From Pristionchus mayeri (taxonomy: Eukaryota > Nematoda > Chromadorea > Rhabditida > Neodiplogasteridae), in NCBI GenBank assembly GCA_036245805.1, contig BTRK01000005.1:49964553-50028552 (forward strand): a DNA stretch of 64,000 nt, written 5' to 3'. A model generated the notes under the pieces. That model worked only from the letters and a program-made list of their open reading frames with translations. It searched no databases and was not told where the DNA came from. Below, one piece after another: positions 14,226-29,100 of this stretch. Within the stretch, counting starts at the first letter, position 1. Every line of letters starts with the position of its first letter. A program made the position numbers and the translations under genes.

Positions 14226-17150
14226 TTACAAATCGCTCCTGCTCGCTCGACTCTGCGGTTCAGGAGAAGGACGCGGTTCATGAGCGAAATTCTCAGTTTC
14301 CTCATCCGGTGTCTGAAGGCAAAGTGGTATAAATCATATCTCATTCACGTTACTGCTCTGATTAATGTTAAAAGAAGTGGAACCCTCGACAGAAGTTCAG
14401 TTTGATTACCTTGTTCGTCTCTCCATCATCCCCTTCGTCTTCTTCATCTTCTTCTCCCTCTTCGTCGTCCACTTCAGTGAGTTCGCAATCAGCCATGCGA
14501 TCATCCTCTTCCTCTTCATCTTGTTCATCGTCTTCCTCTTCCTCCTCCTCCTCCTCCTCCTCCTCCTCTTCTTCTTCTACTTCTCTTTGCACAGCCTGAA
14601 AATGTTCGGCTTATACAACTCTTTGATTCAATGCATACCTTCTCATCCTCTCTTTCTTCATGTTCTTCATCATCCATCTCAAGTTCTTTCCAAGTTCGAT
14701 GCTTTTGTGAGAGAGCACCTGAGCCCTTAAAAAAGTGCCTCTGATTGATTTAATATAATGTTAAATTAATGCCATTACAATTTTCAAAACTTGTCATATT
14801 TGTTTGCATTTAACTTACGGGAACTGTTGCAGGGGCCATCGTACCAGTCAGACGTCTTACAACCGTCATCGAACCGAGTCGGCTGAACGTTATGTAAAAT
14901 ATATAAGCGGAGGATTAGTGTTATACCTCCTTCCTCTCTCCCTCGTATCATCCTTTTCCTCTCTTCCGCCTCCACCAGTTCCTTCCACTCGTTCTCCTCC
15001 CATCCTCTCTTCATCTTCATCATCATATTCATCTGATCCACGGTGTTTCTGCAAGGCATATTGAACATTATCAAATATTAAAATGGCTACTTGCTCTGAG
15101 CAAGTTGCACAGGCGCAAATTAAAAACATATTTACCCTGACTGGTGTAGTCATAAAAGAAATGGAATCGGTGATGCTGGTGTATTCTTCGTTCCTCTGGT
15201 GCCTCACTACCGTTTCTTTGCGGGCACCAGACGCAATTCCGGCGCTCGCTACTGCCTACAATGATGAAGCTTGCACGAGAGGGAGTCAAGTAATATTCTC
15301 TCTTCCCATTACTCACATGGCGTATGGATCCCGTAGTATCGAGGGCAGCGAGTGATCCAAAGAATCTGTTGCGCGTATCCAAGAGTGGCATTGGTCCACC
15401 ACTCACAGGAGAAGTCGCACCGCAGCTTTCCGATATACTACCTGAAGAAGTAGGTTGCAGGTACATCAAAAATGAATAAATAGCAAAATAACACTGTATA
15501 AGGAGGGTAGGACAATTTGTCTCATTTATTGCTTTTGTGCATAGTGGGCAATTTTTTGGTGCTCCACATCTACATTAAAACTCGTTATGTTTTCCTCCTC
15601 CCTTTCAAACCCCTTCTACAGATAGAACTAAGTCAGTAAGGAGGGGGGAGTTGGGGGGGAGTAACTTTAGGTAGGCTTGGGGACGATCAGACGCCTCTAC
15701 GCCTCTTTTTTACCTGTTCCGCAGACAGTAGCGGTGCGTTTTCTTGGTTTGGCGACGAATGGTGTAAGAAGTGTTGATCCTGAAAATTTGTAAGTCATAC
15801 TTTTCAATGTTAACTCTAAAATGTCAATGATAGCTGGATACTTACCGCTGGCCAAACTAGGCGTCCTTCCAGGTAGCGTTCTCTCCATGCTTTCTTTCCT
15901 TCCAGATTTCTCATAAGGTGCAGTATCTTCCTCTACTTCTTCCTCTTCGGTGATAACTTCATCATCTTCCATCATCTCAAGTGCGTTTATGAGTCGTTAA
16001 ATTGAATTTAATTAAAGATCAATTATAAATTCCTGCATATTTTGCATTCAAATGCCCGTGAGAATGAAAATTGAAAATAAATAATATTTTTCTCAACCCA
16101 GGCATCCTACATATTTTGAAAATGCAAACCTGCAATCTGGGGCCCAGGGGACTGGCAGGAGCGCCCGTTTGAGGGTACATTGTGGGCATTCCTCCTAGAT
16201 ACATGCTGCCCAGCTGTCCTGCTGGAGCTGCAGCTGCAGCTTGCTGCTGGGCAAACGTCGATATGACAGTGGTAAGATGCCGAATCGCGTCGAGAGTGTC
16301 CAACTGTGATTCATATTTTCATAGAGAGGGGGGGGGAGTAGGTCACCTGTGTTCTTTCCACTTGTTGCAGCCTTTGATCAAAATCTCCCATGGTCGTCTT
16401 CATAAGCTTGTCGTGAGATGAGAGATCGGCCATACCCGCAATGATTCGCTCCGATCTGAAAATAATAAGTTAATTATAATGTATATAATTTACGAAATTA
16501 ATCATGATGTATTAATAGTATTGATCAATAATCATACACTCTGAATTACTCACGCCTCGGCGGTTCTCTTCATTCTTTCGTCATTGCTTGTCTCTTTGGC
16601 TCGTGCTTTCTCTCTCGCCATGTCTGTATATTGATATATCATATGAGAGAATTTTTCGACAATTAATAACACTTGAAGAAGACAGATTTGTAAATCCGAT
16701 AATTATTGACAGATATGTGGGTCCGATGTCTATCCATGTTGCCCAATTCAATACCAAAAGGAATTGCACAAATTAAAACCTTACCTTCCATACATTCTTC
16801 CTCGAAGTCATGCAATTTCTCAACTTGATCAGATGGCAGAAAAAGTTCTGTAATGTTTTGTCTCCTTATTGTTTAGTATTTAACTGAACGCTCGCTGGAT
16901 GTGAAAGCGTAGTAACTGAAAAGTCATAATAATCTTACTGAGTGAATGGTCGAACATGTTTCTTTCTTCCTTGCTTCCTCCACTTTTTTCCGATCCACCG
17001 AATTCTTTTCTTGAGCAAAGCCATCGGCTATACTTGACACACTATAATATTTCGATTCTTTCCAAGACGAAGGGAAGCCACCGTCCCATTCCCTTATCAA
17101 TGAATACGTTAAGATCCCAATGACGGGATCCAATCATATACGTTGGTTTC
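14226..17150 (-). other. TRPM C-terminal exons: coiled coil and acidic tail
   Basis: After the channel domain come a helical segment (about 16455-16345, [18 protein letters not shown]) and [20 protein letters not shown] with an Ala/Pro/Gly-rich stretch (16300-16140). These suit the TRPM C-terminal coiled coil. Acidic exons follow at 15975-15880, 15050-14930 and 14592-14410. The last exon (14320-14226) is Pro/Glu/Ser-rich and ends in SRASRSDL. No alpha-kinase (TRPM6/7) or NUDT9-like (TRPM2) module was found. Confidence 0.7.
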
Positions 17151-20100
17151 GCATATACCTCGCGGGAGAATACACAGATTTGCCAGTTTATGAAGTGGAA
17201 CGGAAGGAGATTTCGAATTTAGCAAAGCATCGTCATCATTTTCGATAGTCATTACAATAACATTATCTGTCAGCAAGAAACAGCGACAGTTACTCCGCTT
17301 TGCTGTTACAATTTACATATACTTGTTTGAAAGTTTGAAATTGAAAATTCCTCACCAGCCAGACGTGACAAACAACCGTAAACGGCGGTGGCAGGAACGG
17401 CAACGCCTCGTATTCCATCACCTGAAGTTATTATCATCAAATATTTCGTTCTGCGAAAATGCTTGCCCGAAATATACTGATACTATCTTACCTGTCTGTA
17501 ACGTTGAAAGAGCCATATTTGCTGCGAGATTTCATCTGTTGCATCGAAAATGTGACTGAAATAATTACTTAGGAAAGATATATTTTAATATCCTAGTAAT
17601 TGTGTGAAGATCGACGTCTCCCCTTCACTATTGCAACTTGTTAAAAAATGTTTTCGATTTTTCCCTTTTTAAGAACAATTAATGAAAATGAAAGAACCGA
17701 CTTGAAAATAGCAATCAGCATAGAGATTAGAAGAATATTCGCGATTAGGAGAAATATTGTCATCAGGATTGGAGGAATCCAGTATCCCGGTACGCATGTG
17801 TTTGAGGGCTGCAATTTTGAAATCTCATTGCTGGCACACAAGAAGGGAGAGAGTATGCGGGCCGGAATACGACTATAGTTTAGCTGAACCAAATTTCAAC
17901 CCATCAGCATCAACCTTAGTCGAAATTAACTGAAGATAACACATATTGTTCCTTGACGCCGCTGAGTTTTTGCCAGTATCATGAAGTATCTAGTTTACAA
18001 GTATCTAGCTTGTTAGTGTAAGTCATAGATTCTGACAATTCATATTAAAAATTAAACATTTACCTCGAAAAACTGCTCGTCGTAAAGAGAAATATTCATC
18101 TCTGAATGCTTGTCCCAGGCTATAAACAACAAAAATTAGTAGTTCCAAAGAAATTATTACCTTCATCTCCACACTGATCGATTTCATCTGCGTATACTTC
18201 TCCGTAGAGCATAAAGTATGGCTTGTAGAATATATTGCGAATCTGAAACAAATAGATTGCTGACAGCCATGAACTTAATACGATCGTTGTCATTTAATTG
18301 ACATGAAAAATTATAATTTAGCGTACCAGAAGCCAATGAAACTCCTCATTGGGATAGGAGATGGACTGACGAGCGAGACCGAATGCGAGAAGGGACACGA
18401 CCAACATCACCACAATGTAAGTCATGTTCACTACCTACAACGTAATACTTCATAAAAGTAAATTTGGCTAAAATATGTGTCTATAATTTAGCAAGTAAAG
18501 GAACCGACCATCTTTCCTGCCATCGTGATGTATGGCCCGAGACGTGGATGGACACTCATGTAGTCAAGCATCTTCATCGTCCACAAAACGGAGTCCACTG
18601 CGAGCACCACGCGACCGTGACCAACCATTCTGGATGAGATCTTATATGATTGTGAAGATTTGAAATTTCGCGCTTCGTTCATTATCGTATCCCTCTTACC
18701 CCGTACTCCTCATGGTGAATCCAATAATGAAGATGAGTATTGCTAGAACGGTAATAGTATTCCAATAATTATACAGAAAGAATTTTGCCTTCTCCTTCAT
18801 CGGTTTCATCTCTGACATGAAGAACTGAAAAAAAATATTTTAAACGAATTCAAACAACCACAAGCTTTTTTTAACCTTATCCAGCATCCCTTGTCTAGAA
18901 AAAAATCTCAATTCCGATAGTAAAATTTGAGGGAATATATATATTTCACGTGTATACATCGTACCTTCCGTATGTATTCTGCTCCGAATACAATAACGTA
19001 GGCAAGTAGACCCCATTCGATCCATGTTGGATCTGGAGGAGTCTTCACGAGGAGGACATACGAGAAGAAGAAGAGGAATACGAGAAAAGCAAGAGTCCAA
19101 GACCTGAGAGGAGAAGGTATTTAGATGGGATAATCACTCAGGTTTCTATAGGGGACATGAAATTTCAGGATAATTAATTCGGTGTCAGATCATTTACATT
19201 CACTTATTCATTTATTTTTTATTTTTTTTTATCCTGGTTCAATTTTTTTATCAATTTAGGTTTGTAGTATACCAGAAGGTGGTCACAGGAGCTGAATAGA
19301 ACTCGTACAGTCGGCGGCGAATCTTTATCTTCTTCTGAAAAATGAAGCTTGATTTTACATGTTTTTGTCTTATCAACGTCAGCGAGATGATCTTGATATA
19401 CCAACCCCATCCACATTTGGGACTCACCATTCTGGGAACACTGTTGCCTATTCTGAATATATCTGGCTTCTCCATCTCCTCTCCCCGACTGCCCTTTCTT
19501 GGATTGTCATCTTCCCAAGTGTCTCCGTGAATGTCTCCTGAACAATTAAATGAAGACAATCATCGCTGGACGAAGGGCCCTACGACACATTCATTACTTA
19601 CTCACAAATATAGAACAAGTTGTCGTGGGCAGAAGCGACGCGCATGCATTATTTTTAATTTCACGCTTCACACTTTTCATTTTCACTACTCACCATAGCG
19701 AGCATTTTTTCGTCAATTTGAAACGGAACAAAAATAATTATTGTGATTGCCTAAATTCGTACTCAACATACCGACTGTAGTATAATTTTAATACTAGTTG
19801 TCGTATATGCTCACTCTTAGATCCGGCGAAACTGCCCTTGCCCTGGACTCCTCCATTCAGTGCATTTGCCGTCTGGCTCTTCCAGTTATGCTTGTAATCC
19901 ATTGGTGGTGGTAAAGATTCGCACGGTGAGACTGGAAATAATTAGGGCGGTCTCACTTTTAGGTGTTGATAAAATACAAGATCGTAAGATCTCCCGGGCA
20001 TCATCTACTGGAAGTTTGAGGGAATTGTGTTATCTCACGGGTCACTAGGTAAGGAGCAAATGCATATGATCTTTAGGAGGACCGCTTACTAGCATCCTTC

Positions 20101-23100
20101 GAGGCCAAGTACTGGGGTAGTTGTACAGCTTCTATAAAATATACAGAGTTGCCTGGCCACCTGCTCTGGTAGGTTTTCCTGTTCCTGCCTCCACGCTCGC
20201 CAATCCATCATCACACGTTGTCTTATGTCGTCGTCGGCGCGATGTGAATAACTGCAAGGGCGTATTTGATTACACTTTATCTTGCCCCGGGATAGTTGAG
20301 CAATGTGAATTAAAACCAGCTCATCGTCTTGAGTCCACATGAACTATCGGTAATATCGATACTTTCTAGAACAATTTTTTTCTGTAGATTCTCGATTAAT
20401 ATCTATTTATATCAAATTGATGCACAATAGGTAGCTCTTCCGGATTTCGCAACAGTACTGTGAGAATAGAAAGCGTAGCAAGTTGGTGTGCCTCGGTTCA
20501 CAAAGGAATCAGCAGAAGGGAACGGAACGTTAAATGTACGGTAGCTGCCTGTCGTGCTGTGCCTTGTGTTGTGCGTGCAGGCACAGCACGACAGGCAGCT
20601 ACCGTACATTTAACGTTCCGTTCCGTTCTGCTGATTCCTTCGTGCACCGAGGCACACCAACTTGCTACGCTTTCTATTCTCACAGTAATTATATAATTGT
20701 TCAAAATATTATTATGAAGTGAGCATGATAAAATGAGTTTAAAATTAGTCTGACCGATGCGAGATTGAGGCTGGTGGTGCTCCCATGTGAAGGGCGTCTG
20801 CGACCGTCCTGCATATATATAACTTATATATCACGTCAAGGAATGTCATAATTATAGGCAATTGCGATCTCGAATGCACGGAACCTCATCATCATCACTT
20901 GTGCTGCTACTAGAAGACGAATCTGAAGAAGATGATGACGAAGAAGAGGAAGAGGAAGAGGAAGAAGAGGACCCTGTAGGACCCTGTATCGTCAAAAAAT
21001 GCATTTTAAAAATGTGATGTCAAGAGATCATTTATAACCGATCAAGCGTGTGCTTTTTCGAAGCTCGTCTCTATGACAAATAATCGCATAAATTCAATAA
21101 AATTGACCCTCGTTGATGTCGTGTTCGTGTTCTGCTGCAGTCTGTGGCTGTAGCAGCAACTCCTCTCTCGATTTGAATTCGAGAGCGAGAATTGAGAGCG
21201 GAAAGAAGAGACCAGCAAGAACCTTGATATTCGAATGGCTGCAATTTTGTAATTGTTTGACTCCAAACCGTGATCTGAGTTTTTCACAACACAATTCCTA
21301 GATGAATACCTTCGAATTCTCATTCCCCCGTGCCAGAGATCAGCGAGAAGAATCTGGCAACTGCAATAAATCACTTACAACTTTGATAATTCGCCAAAGT
21401 AATTCTTTAAAAGTGTAGTGAACATTGACTAACTATAATATAAGTTGAAATGTAAAGTAGAAATTCACCATGGGTGAGCGAGAAATTGCTTGTTATTGAC
21501 GACAACCGCAAGCGAGAGACACGTCTGATTGCCCCAGTTGCTCAGTTCATAGGTGAGTAGTTGGAGAGTCTGAGCGTCATCCGAGTGGTAGCAGTGCTCG
21601 AGAAGTTCCAGAGAGAGTGTTCGAAATTCTCTGAAAATATCAAGTATTTTTTAGAGATAGATTATCTTTTCGGTTTCGTAATGAGTTATAGAGATAGGAG
21701 AAAATATGGCTAGGGAATCGGAACGGTATTTTGAAGAGCTTAAGAATAAAACAAAATGAATACTCGGCATATTTTCGGAGTTCGTCACAGATTTCCACTT
21801 CAAGATAGTCTTCTGCGGCTTCTTTAGCAAGGGACTTGTAGATGCGACAGGCGACCAATGCCTACAAGTAAACCGATATCTAAGAAGAAAATACAAAATA
21901 TATTATTTTTGAGCTTATTTTGGTGGTGATCCTTACACATATGAATTAAAGTATATAAACAATAATACCTTAGCCAACGCCTCTTCTCCGTGTTCCCACA
22001 TGAGCAGAGACATGTCTTGTCGCTTTGTCAATACTGCCCATAGAAGAAGCTCGCTAAATTTGATTATGAACGAATATCAATTATGGTTTTCACTTATTAT
22101 ATAACCACAAAAGCGAATCCATGTATTGCCCAAAAATTACTTAAAATTGGAACTTTTAAAGAAAAAATTCCGAGCACCCATACATCGGGGGTCCAGTTAT
22201 CAGGTTGGTCATAAAGTTTTGCGCGATTTTGACTAAGGTGCTTTGTGGCATCTACAATCGTTCATTGTTATCCAATCAACTTAGATCTTTTTGTGGTAGA
22301 TAGGGGCTGTTATACTCTCTTTAGCGCACACTATCATAGATCTGTCCGATCAAGGGAAAGAATACGGTGATTCACCAAACTTCATGTGGTTGATCAACGA
22401 CCTGACTATTCAAAGGATTAGATTTTCATTTAGAACGGAGACAGGACCCAATCTAAACCACATTAGTAAAGTATGATGGGCATATATCGTACTGGTGATG
22501 TTGAGACTCATATGCCACAAAGGGCCTATTAGAAATAAGCGCGTAAATCGTTTTTGGGTTTTCACTACACTTGTCAAGATAAGTTTTGGAGTACTATATC
22601 TATGCCGACAGATCTTGAGATTTCAATTATTCATGAATGTGAAATACTTTACTAGTACAAGTCATTATTTCCTTTGGGAGTGAATGGGGATCTACATTTC
22701 CGAACAGGGTTCTTCGGATTTTAGATGTCTAATTTAGAACATCGAAATACATACTTTATGCGTTTCTGTGCTAGCCATGTGGTTTGGAAGGCGGAACTTT
22801 TCTGTTTAAATTAATGAACAACCCTTGCCCTATCACTCATTATTTAGGAATATTGTGGAGTTCGCTACTTTTTCTATGGTGAGCCCTGCTTGAAGACACT
22901 CCATATCAAGTTTTTCGACGTTTTCATTGAAAAATAATTGAGGTACAAATGTCACTTTTTTAGATGAGAGAGATAACTGGGCTCTTAAATATTGATGTGA
23001 TAGAAAACCGAGTAAGTAATGATGACAGCGCCCATAGGTAGAGGTCATCCTCGTCAATCCTTGAAACAGGTGATTTGTTCGAATAATTGTCCGTGATTCA

Positions 23101-26100
23101 TTGACCTGTACGAAGCCTATAACGAATTCAGCAGCTAGCTCTTTTTGATACTAGGTAGTGCACGCCGAGTGCTATTTAATACACTTTGTGAGCCTCCATC
23201 TAAAAAATTCTCTGCGAAGAACAGCAACTTTAAATAAAATATTAATTTTTCTGAAATATTCAAAGTTACGCAGACCTTGATTTCTCGAATAGTAGAGATG
23301 ATCACACTAGTTCAACGATAAAATGCTAAAGGTCGAACATGTCCCTATATATCGATATCAGGACTACAAGTGGCCATTTGAGCAAAATAAACTATACGAA
23401 CTCAAAGTTGGGATCCAAAATCGCGCAAAACTTTATGACCAACCTAATATAATATATTTCACAAAAAAGCATTTTGAGCTATCATACTTTTTGCTCACTG
23501 AGCCCCACGAGAGCCTCTCGCAATCTATTCATATCTTGCATAGAAATATTACCTGAACGGGTATTGAAACTCATATTCGGTTTTCATCTCTGCTCGATGA
23601 TCAGGCGTTGAGGCTTCTGCAATAATTAAATAGTAAAGAGTACTATAAGATTACTGTCGTGCGGTAAAGCTTGCTGAGCGTGAATTCTATAAAAAGTTGA
23701 CAACGGAAGTATCTACAACGATGGGGTCGATCAGGACAACACGCGGAGGACGCATCGCTCACTGTAGAGACGGCGCAGCAGTCGCATGTCAGAATCAACA
23801 ATTGCTGCTTCCGCCATCTCCCATTCATGCTGCAGAGAATCATTTCGAAGACGAGTCGACAGGCTCTCGGACTCCGTACGAGCATCCTTCCGATGAACGT
23901 TGATGGGAGTGCGCTCGGAAGCAGAATCTGGCACGCTTTGGAATGTCAGAAGACGAATAGGAACGATTCAATTAGGCTAGATTTACGTATCCTCATGCAC
24001 GTAGGGCGCTCAAGAATCATATAAAGTGGATTAAGTTTGTTCGCACATGCATTTCTTGTTATTTTGTGTGTTAGCTCATGCCCTTGACATTTTGTATATA
24101 GTGATATACATATTTGGTTCTTGAGGATTTAGGTTCAAACGAATTTCATTGTTCAGGCGGCACTGTTACCCAAATGTCTTGTCCTATTTCTCGTCAAATG
24201 CAAGTGTCGATCATTAACGATCATGTCGATAGCTTTTATAAGCATAGGAACGATGGATGTGATCGATATAACATGCTTATTTAAGCTATCAAGTGATAGT
24301 AAGAATAACTAATACAACTAAATACATATAACACATTTTTGTTAATTAAGTTAAAGTGATTAAATATTGTACATACCATCATCTTGTCCGTCGAAAGGCA
24401 TCCCATCGTTTGCATCAACTCCAAGCGCACGAATCGGTCGAGGTTTGACGAAATTCTGAAGTCAAATTCTACAAATTAGACTAAAGGATTTATATAATAA
24501 ATTAAGATCTATACGTTAAAATTATGGCTTGCTTTTGTCACCCCACCTCTCTTCTAAATGCACTCCTCCACATAATATGGTTCTTGAGCGCCTTGCTACC
24601 GCTCTGCGCCCCTGCTAACGTAGACGGTTCAGTAAGCATCGATGGATATCCAATTGAAGTCTCTGGAATGATTTACAGGGTTAAAAACTTTCGTAAATGC
24701 TGTTTTCAATGTTTTGTGCCGTTTTCAATCATTATTTTTTTATGAAGTTTGCTTATGAAATGCGAGTAGCACATTTTTAGACAATTTGATGAATATACGA
24801 GGCTGTGATCACTTCTGAGAAAGTCATCCGGAGTTTCCACTGTTCATGATACATAAATTAGCTATTTTTATTATTTTATGAGATTATGAACAAAATAACC
24901 CGGAAGGAATGCACACACCCATCGGAGAATGAATGCTAGTGCTCCCGTATATAGAAGAGATGCCGGCAGCAGCTAGTGCGCTTCCTCCTTCTTTCGGAGT
25001 TAAGGCTAAATAATGTTATATGCCAGTCATATATTGGAATATTATTAAATATGAATTACTGACAAATACCATGCAAATGCAGGGCACTGCCACCTTCTTG
25101 TGGCGTGAGCCGATTCCCACCAAAGGAGCCACGGGATCGAAGACCTGCACGAGAAATGCAATTTTGTGTGAAAAAAATTGTACAAATTACTGTTTCAGAA
25201 TCAGGAAGTGCTACTTGCGGTACGGGGCAGCCAGCAACAAATTGGGATCTTCAAGTTCTCACTCTCCCAGAATGGGATTGTCACGCCAGGCTCATTTGCC
25301 AGTCAGCGAGGAGTGGAACTATGATCTCTTGAAGGGGAAAACAGTGATATGCTTAAAAACGGACCTATTACTGAGTTATTGGCAGTCATCGTAGACGGAG
25401 GTTGCTTCTCAATCTGTAACAAATATAATCATGAATATTTTTTGGTCGATTTTCTCAGTGTCTTTCGAAATGATTTGTTCATTCTGAGTATTGCATTTAC
25501 TCTTACATTTTGGGTGTGAAATAATCAAAATTCATTCTGTAAAACCTAACGCTAGGGTCTAACCTTCATCTTCTTCATTTCCTCATTGTACTTCTGTCGA
25601 AATGTTGTGCTCGTATAGTGAGATCGGTAGGCGTTGCCCATAAGCTTTTCTATAGCCATTCCGATATGAGGCAACCTGAGAAATTATAGTATTTATTCAA
25701 ACGATACAACGAATTCAGTCAGTTTGAAGTGCCCCCAAATCGGTTTCGCTGCTCAAAATTGTTAATTGCTATCGACAATGCTATCACATAATAACTAACT
25801 TATTCGTTCGATTGCACAACCAAAATTCGAAATCTAACTTGTATCTATATCCTGCTTTCACTTTGACTACATCTCTGATGATATAATACAAGGTGTTCGG
25901 AGGTCCCTGATCCTGAAAAAGGATTAATTGAATACATATATATATATATACCCATAAAAATAAACAAGCTCCTATATCTCTTATGAGAATACTAAGATAA
26001 TAATATTTTACCGTATTGTACAGCTCTTCGAGTCGGGAAATCGTGAGAAATTTTTTCATGCTCACTCCACTGAAATAGGTGAACTTTACATAACTTTTTT

Positions 26101-29100
26101 TTCTCACGCCGGCGTTCCCATATTCTGCTACATGATTATTAAAAATGATATGTACCACTCTCACACAGGTTCGCAAAGGAAACGAATTTTTTTGACAGAA
26201 CGGTCTAACGGTCCCACACTTCTTCGAGAAGGGGTTCACGTAAATTGCGGAACGTGGATTTCACCTGTTTTGAAATTCAGTGGTGCTGTTGGGTAAGGGC
26301 TACAACTTCTTAACTCAGTAGATAGAGAACGAGAAAGTCACATATTTTTTCAATTCTCCCTGGTTCATAATATTTTATCAAAATTATATAATAAAATGTC
26401 TTACCTCTGCAGCAAAAGTTGCACAAATTCGACGCGATTATGAATGAGAGCTTCCAGCATTGCATTGTGAAGTGCCGTTTCAGACCAATCCTACAACATA
26501 AGAGCATGTTTTTTCATTTATTTGTTTTTTTTTCAATAAACAATATTTTAACGTAAATTTTTATAATCCAAAATTTTACCCGATCGGAGACGAATATATC
26601 CGATTGCGCAATGTCCACTCTGTTCCATGCGAGGGTGAGCGCCAACTGATCAGTGGGAGACAAGTTCTGGCCCTGACACACACATATATGAAGCGATATA
26701 TGAAAACTAGAACAAAATATTCCAAGATTGTGGATAAAACTTTTTTAATAATTGAATATGTATTGAAAAAAAGTTGTATATAAATATATAATCCTAACTT
26801 TAAGTAGCGCAGTAAGGATGGCATAGTCGTAATCGTGCTTGTTCTTGTCACCCAATCGGAAGATTGTGAGCATATCCTTATGAGCAGCGCACATCGATAG
26901 CTCGGCCAGCACCTGGGATATAATTTTCCATAATGAGATTAACGAGACTGTATCTGGTCTGATGTATTAAGTAGTTGAATTAAGTGTCGTTGGTCTATGA
27001 TATTTTCTACATCTTCACCTTGTTCGCGGTGGTCGTATCGCATTTGAACTGTTCTCTGATTACCTCCAGGAGCTGTTCCATTACTCCCTCCGGAAACTCT
27101 CTGCGATTATTATCCCTTTTCATCGTGACACTTTTTCTCTAATATTTACTTCCTTTAATCCATAACTAAAAAAAGTGAACGAAAAATGTAATTTAAATAG
27201 AGCAAACAAGATCAACCTCATAATTTAATGATAATTTTTATTCAGTACATATAATGCTTACTGATTTTCTCTGGTGACTTGATGAGCGAAGGCAAGGAGA
27301 TCAGCTGCACCCCCGCTGCCATCACAGATAACTACCGGCATCCGAGGCTCACTGCATAAAATGAACATCCACCGACAGCATATTTTTAAAAAGATCTTTT
27401 TGGTTGTGAAATGCTGGTATACGCTCACTTGGTGACATAGTCGAGCACGCTTCTGATTGTGCCTGCTTTTCCTTCGAGAACGATGCTCACTACTGGTACA
27501 CTTCTCGTCCCGCCAGCAATTTTTTGCCGTGTAGCTATATAAGTCTCCAATCGCTTTCGCAGAAGAACGTCCGCTCCAAATCTTAATGAAGTCGCGCCAT
27601 TTACTTGGCAACTATTGCATGTGTAATTCTTAGAACCGCATTTTTAGATCACGTATTTATATTACAAATATACCCACCTTCCTACAGTTCCGTTGTCGAC
27701 CAAAAGGAAATAGTTGTGTCTGTTGTTGAGCACGTTGAATCGAGTTCTTGAGCGGGAAAAAAAGTGAGGATGATAGGCGACGACCGAGTCCTGATCGAAA
27801 AAAATATTGATTTCATAATTTTAACTCATTTTCCTGTCCATTTCATTACTCCAAAAGTGCACCCTTTTGAAATTAATGTTTCGATGATTGAATTTTGGAG
27901 CATTGAAGATATTGGAGGCAGCGCACTTTTCCTAGATTTCTAGATTTGTTAATATATTTGGCACTACTAAGGATGATTTCCTTCGGATGATTAATTGCCA
28001 AGTGATATTCTAAATTTGTACTCTGTGTTATTTTTTCTCGACTAAACTTTCTGTTAACAGGGGAAATCTAATGTGAAAATATTGGAGAAGTATACATTCA
28101 TTGTTATCCGGATAATTATCATTCGACGACAATAAGCCGACATGCCATCTCACCTCGCCCAACAGTTCTTCTCTCTTCTTCAACAACCCCCATGAAGCGA
28201 TTCCGATGCACACGATCTTGGATCGAATCGAGCCCGAACCTAAATGTTTCTGCTTATCAGTCATCAAATGCTCATCAAAATTTCGTGCAATTATTATCAA
28301 CTTTTATCAACACGTAAGGAATCAACTACAATAACCTTCATACCGAACGTGTTCGTTTATTTGATTTTGTGGGATTAATTTTACATCTAACAATTATTTT
28401 GCATCTTGTAAGGTATGACGAAACACAAAATTATTGTTAATTTCCAGCCGTCTTATCGGAATCTATCGCTACATTAATAAGATTATTAATACCTTCTAGA
28501 GCAGCAGCAACGTGTCTCACCACTCCTGAATCGACACCAGAACTTATTATCCAGGCCCCTAAACAAAATTCATTATTGCTGTTAGAGCGAAAGATGAGAA
28601 CTATGACGCCATTCCGACTTTGATCAAATATTATATTGATATTATCAGACTTTGATATATCAAAACTACGAACCAAAAATATAAAAGTATCTACTTCTAA
28701 AAACGTACTCAATGTATATTAGACCGATTTCAGAATGCGCTTCCTCCGTATTCAACCGGAGAAAGCGCTTTCATATAGGCTACTTTGGATTTATCATATC
28801 CGCAGTGTGACGTTTTATCATTAGCCGAATGAGTTTGTATAAACAAATTTAAATTACCGGTTGTTTTTGCTGCCTTCAGGAGACCTTTGCGAAATACTCG
28901 GGTCAGCTTGGTTTGAAGCCTGAAAAATTGGTTTTAATGCATGTACAAATAAGCGCTTCTTAGGTATTTTTGTTATGGTATATTTTAGCCCTTCGTCATA
29001 TCATAAAAAATTTCGCTTCTACTGATTCGCTTCTTTTGTTTACACAATAATTCGGTTTCGAGACTCATTTTGTTCCCGTTACTTAATGCTGGATTTAAAT

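Noticed and set aside
14365..14730. Plus-strand frames rich in Ser or Phe/Leu
   Set aside because: They are the antisense reading of the poly-Glu exon and its neighbours in the TRPM gene.
20412..20722. Four mutually similar open frames on both strands
   Set aside because: They arise because the region is a near-perfect hairpin; each frame is read twice.
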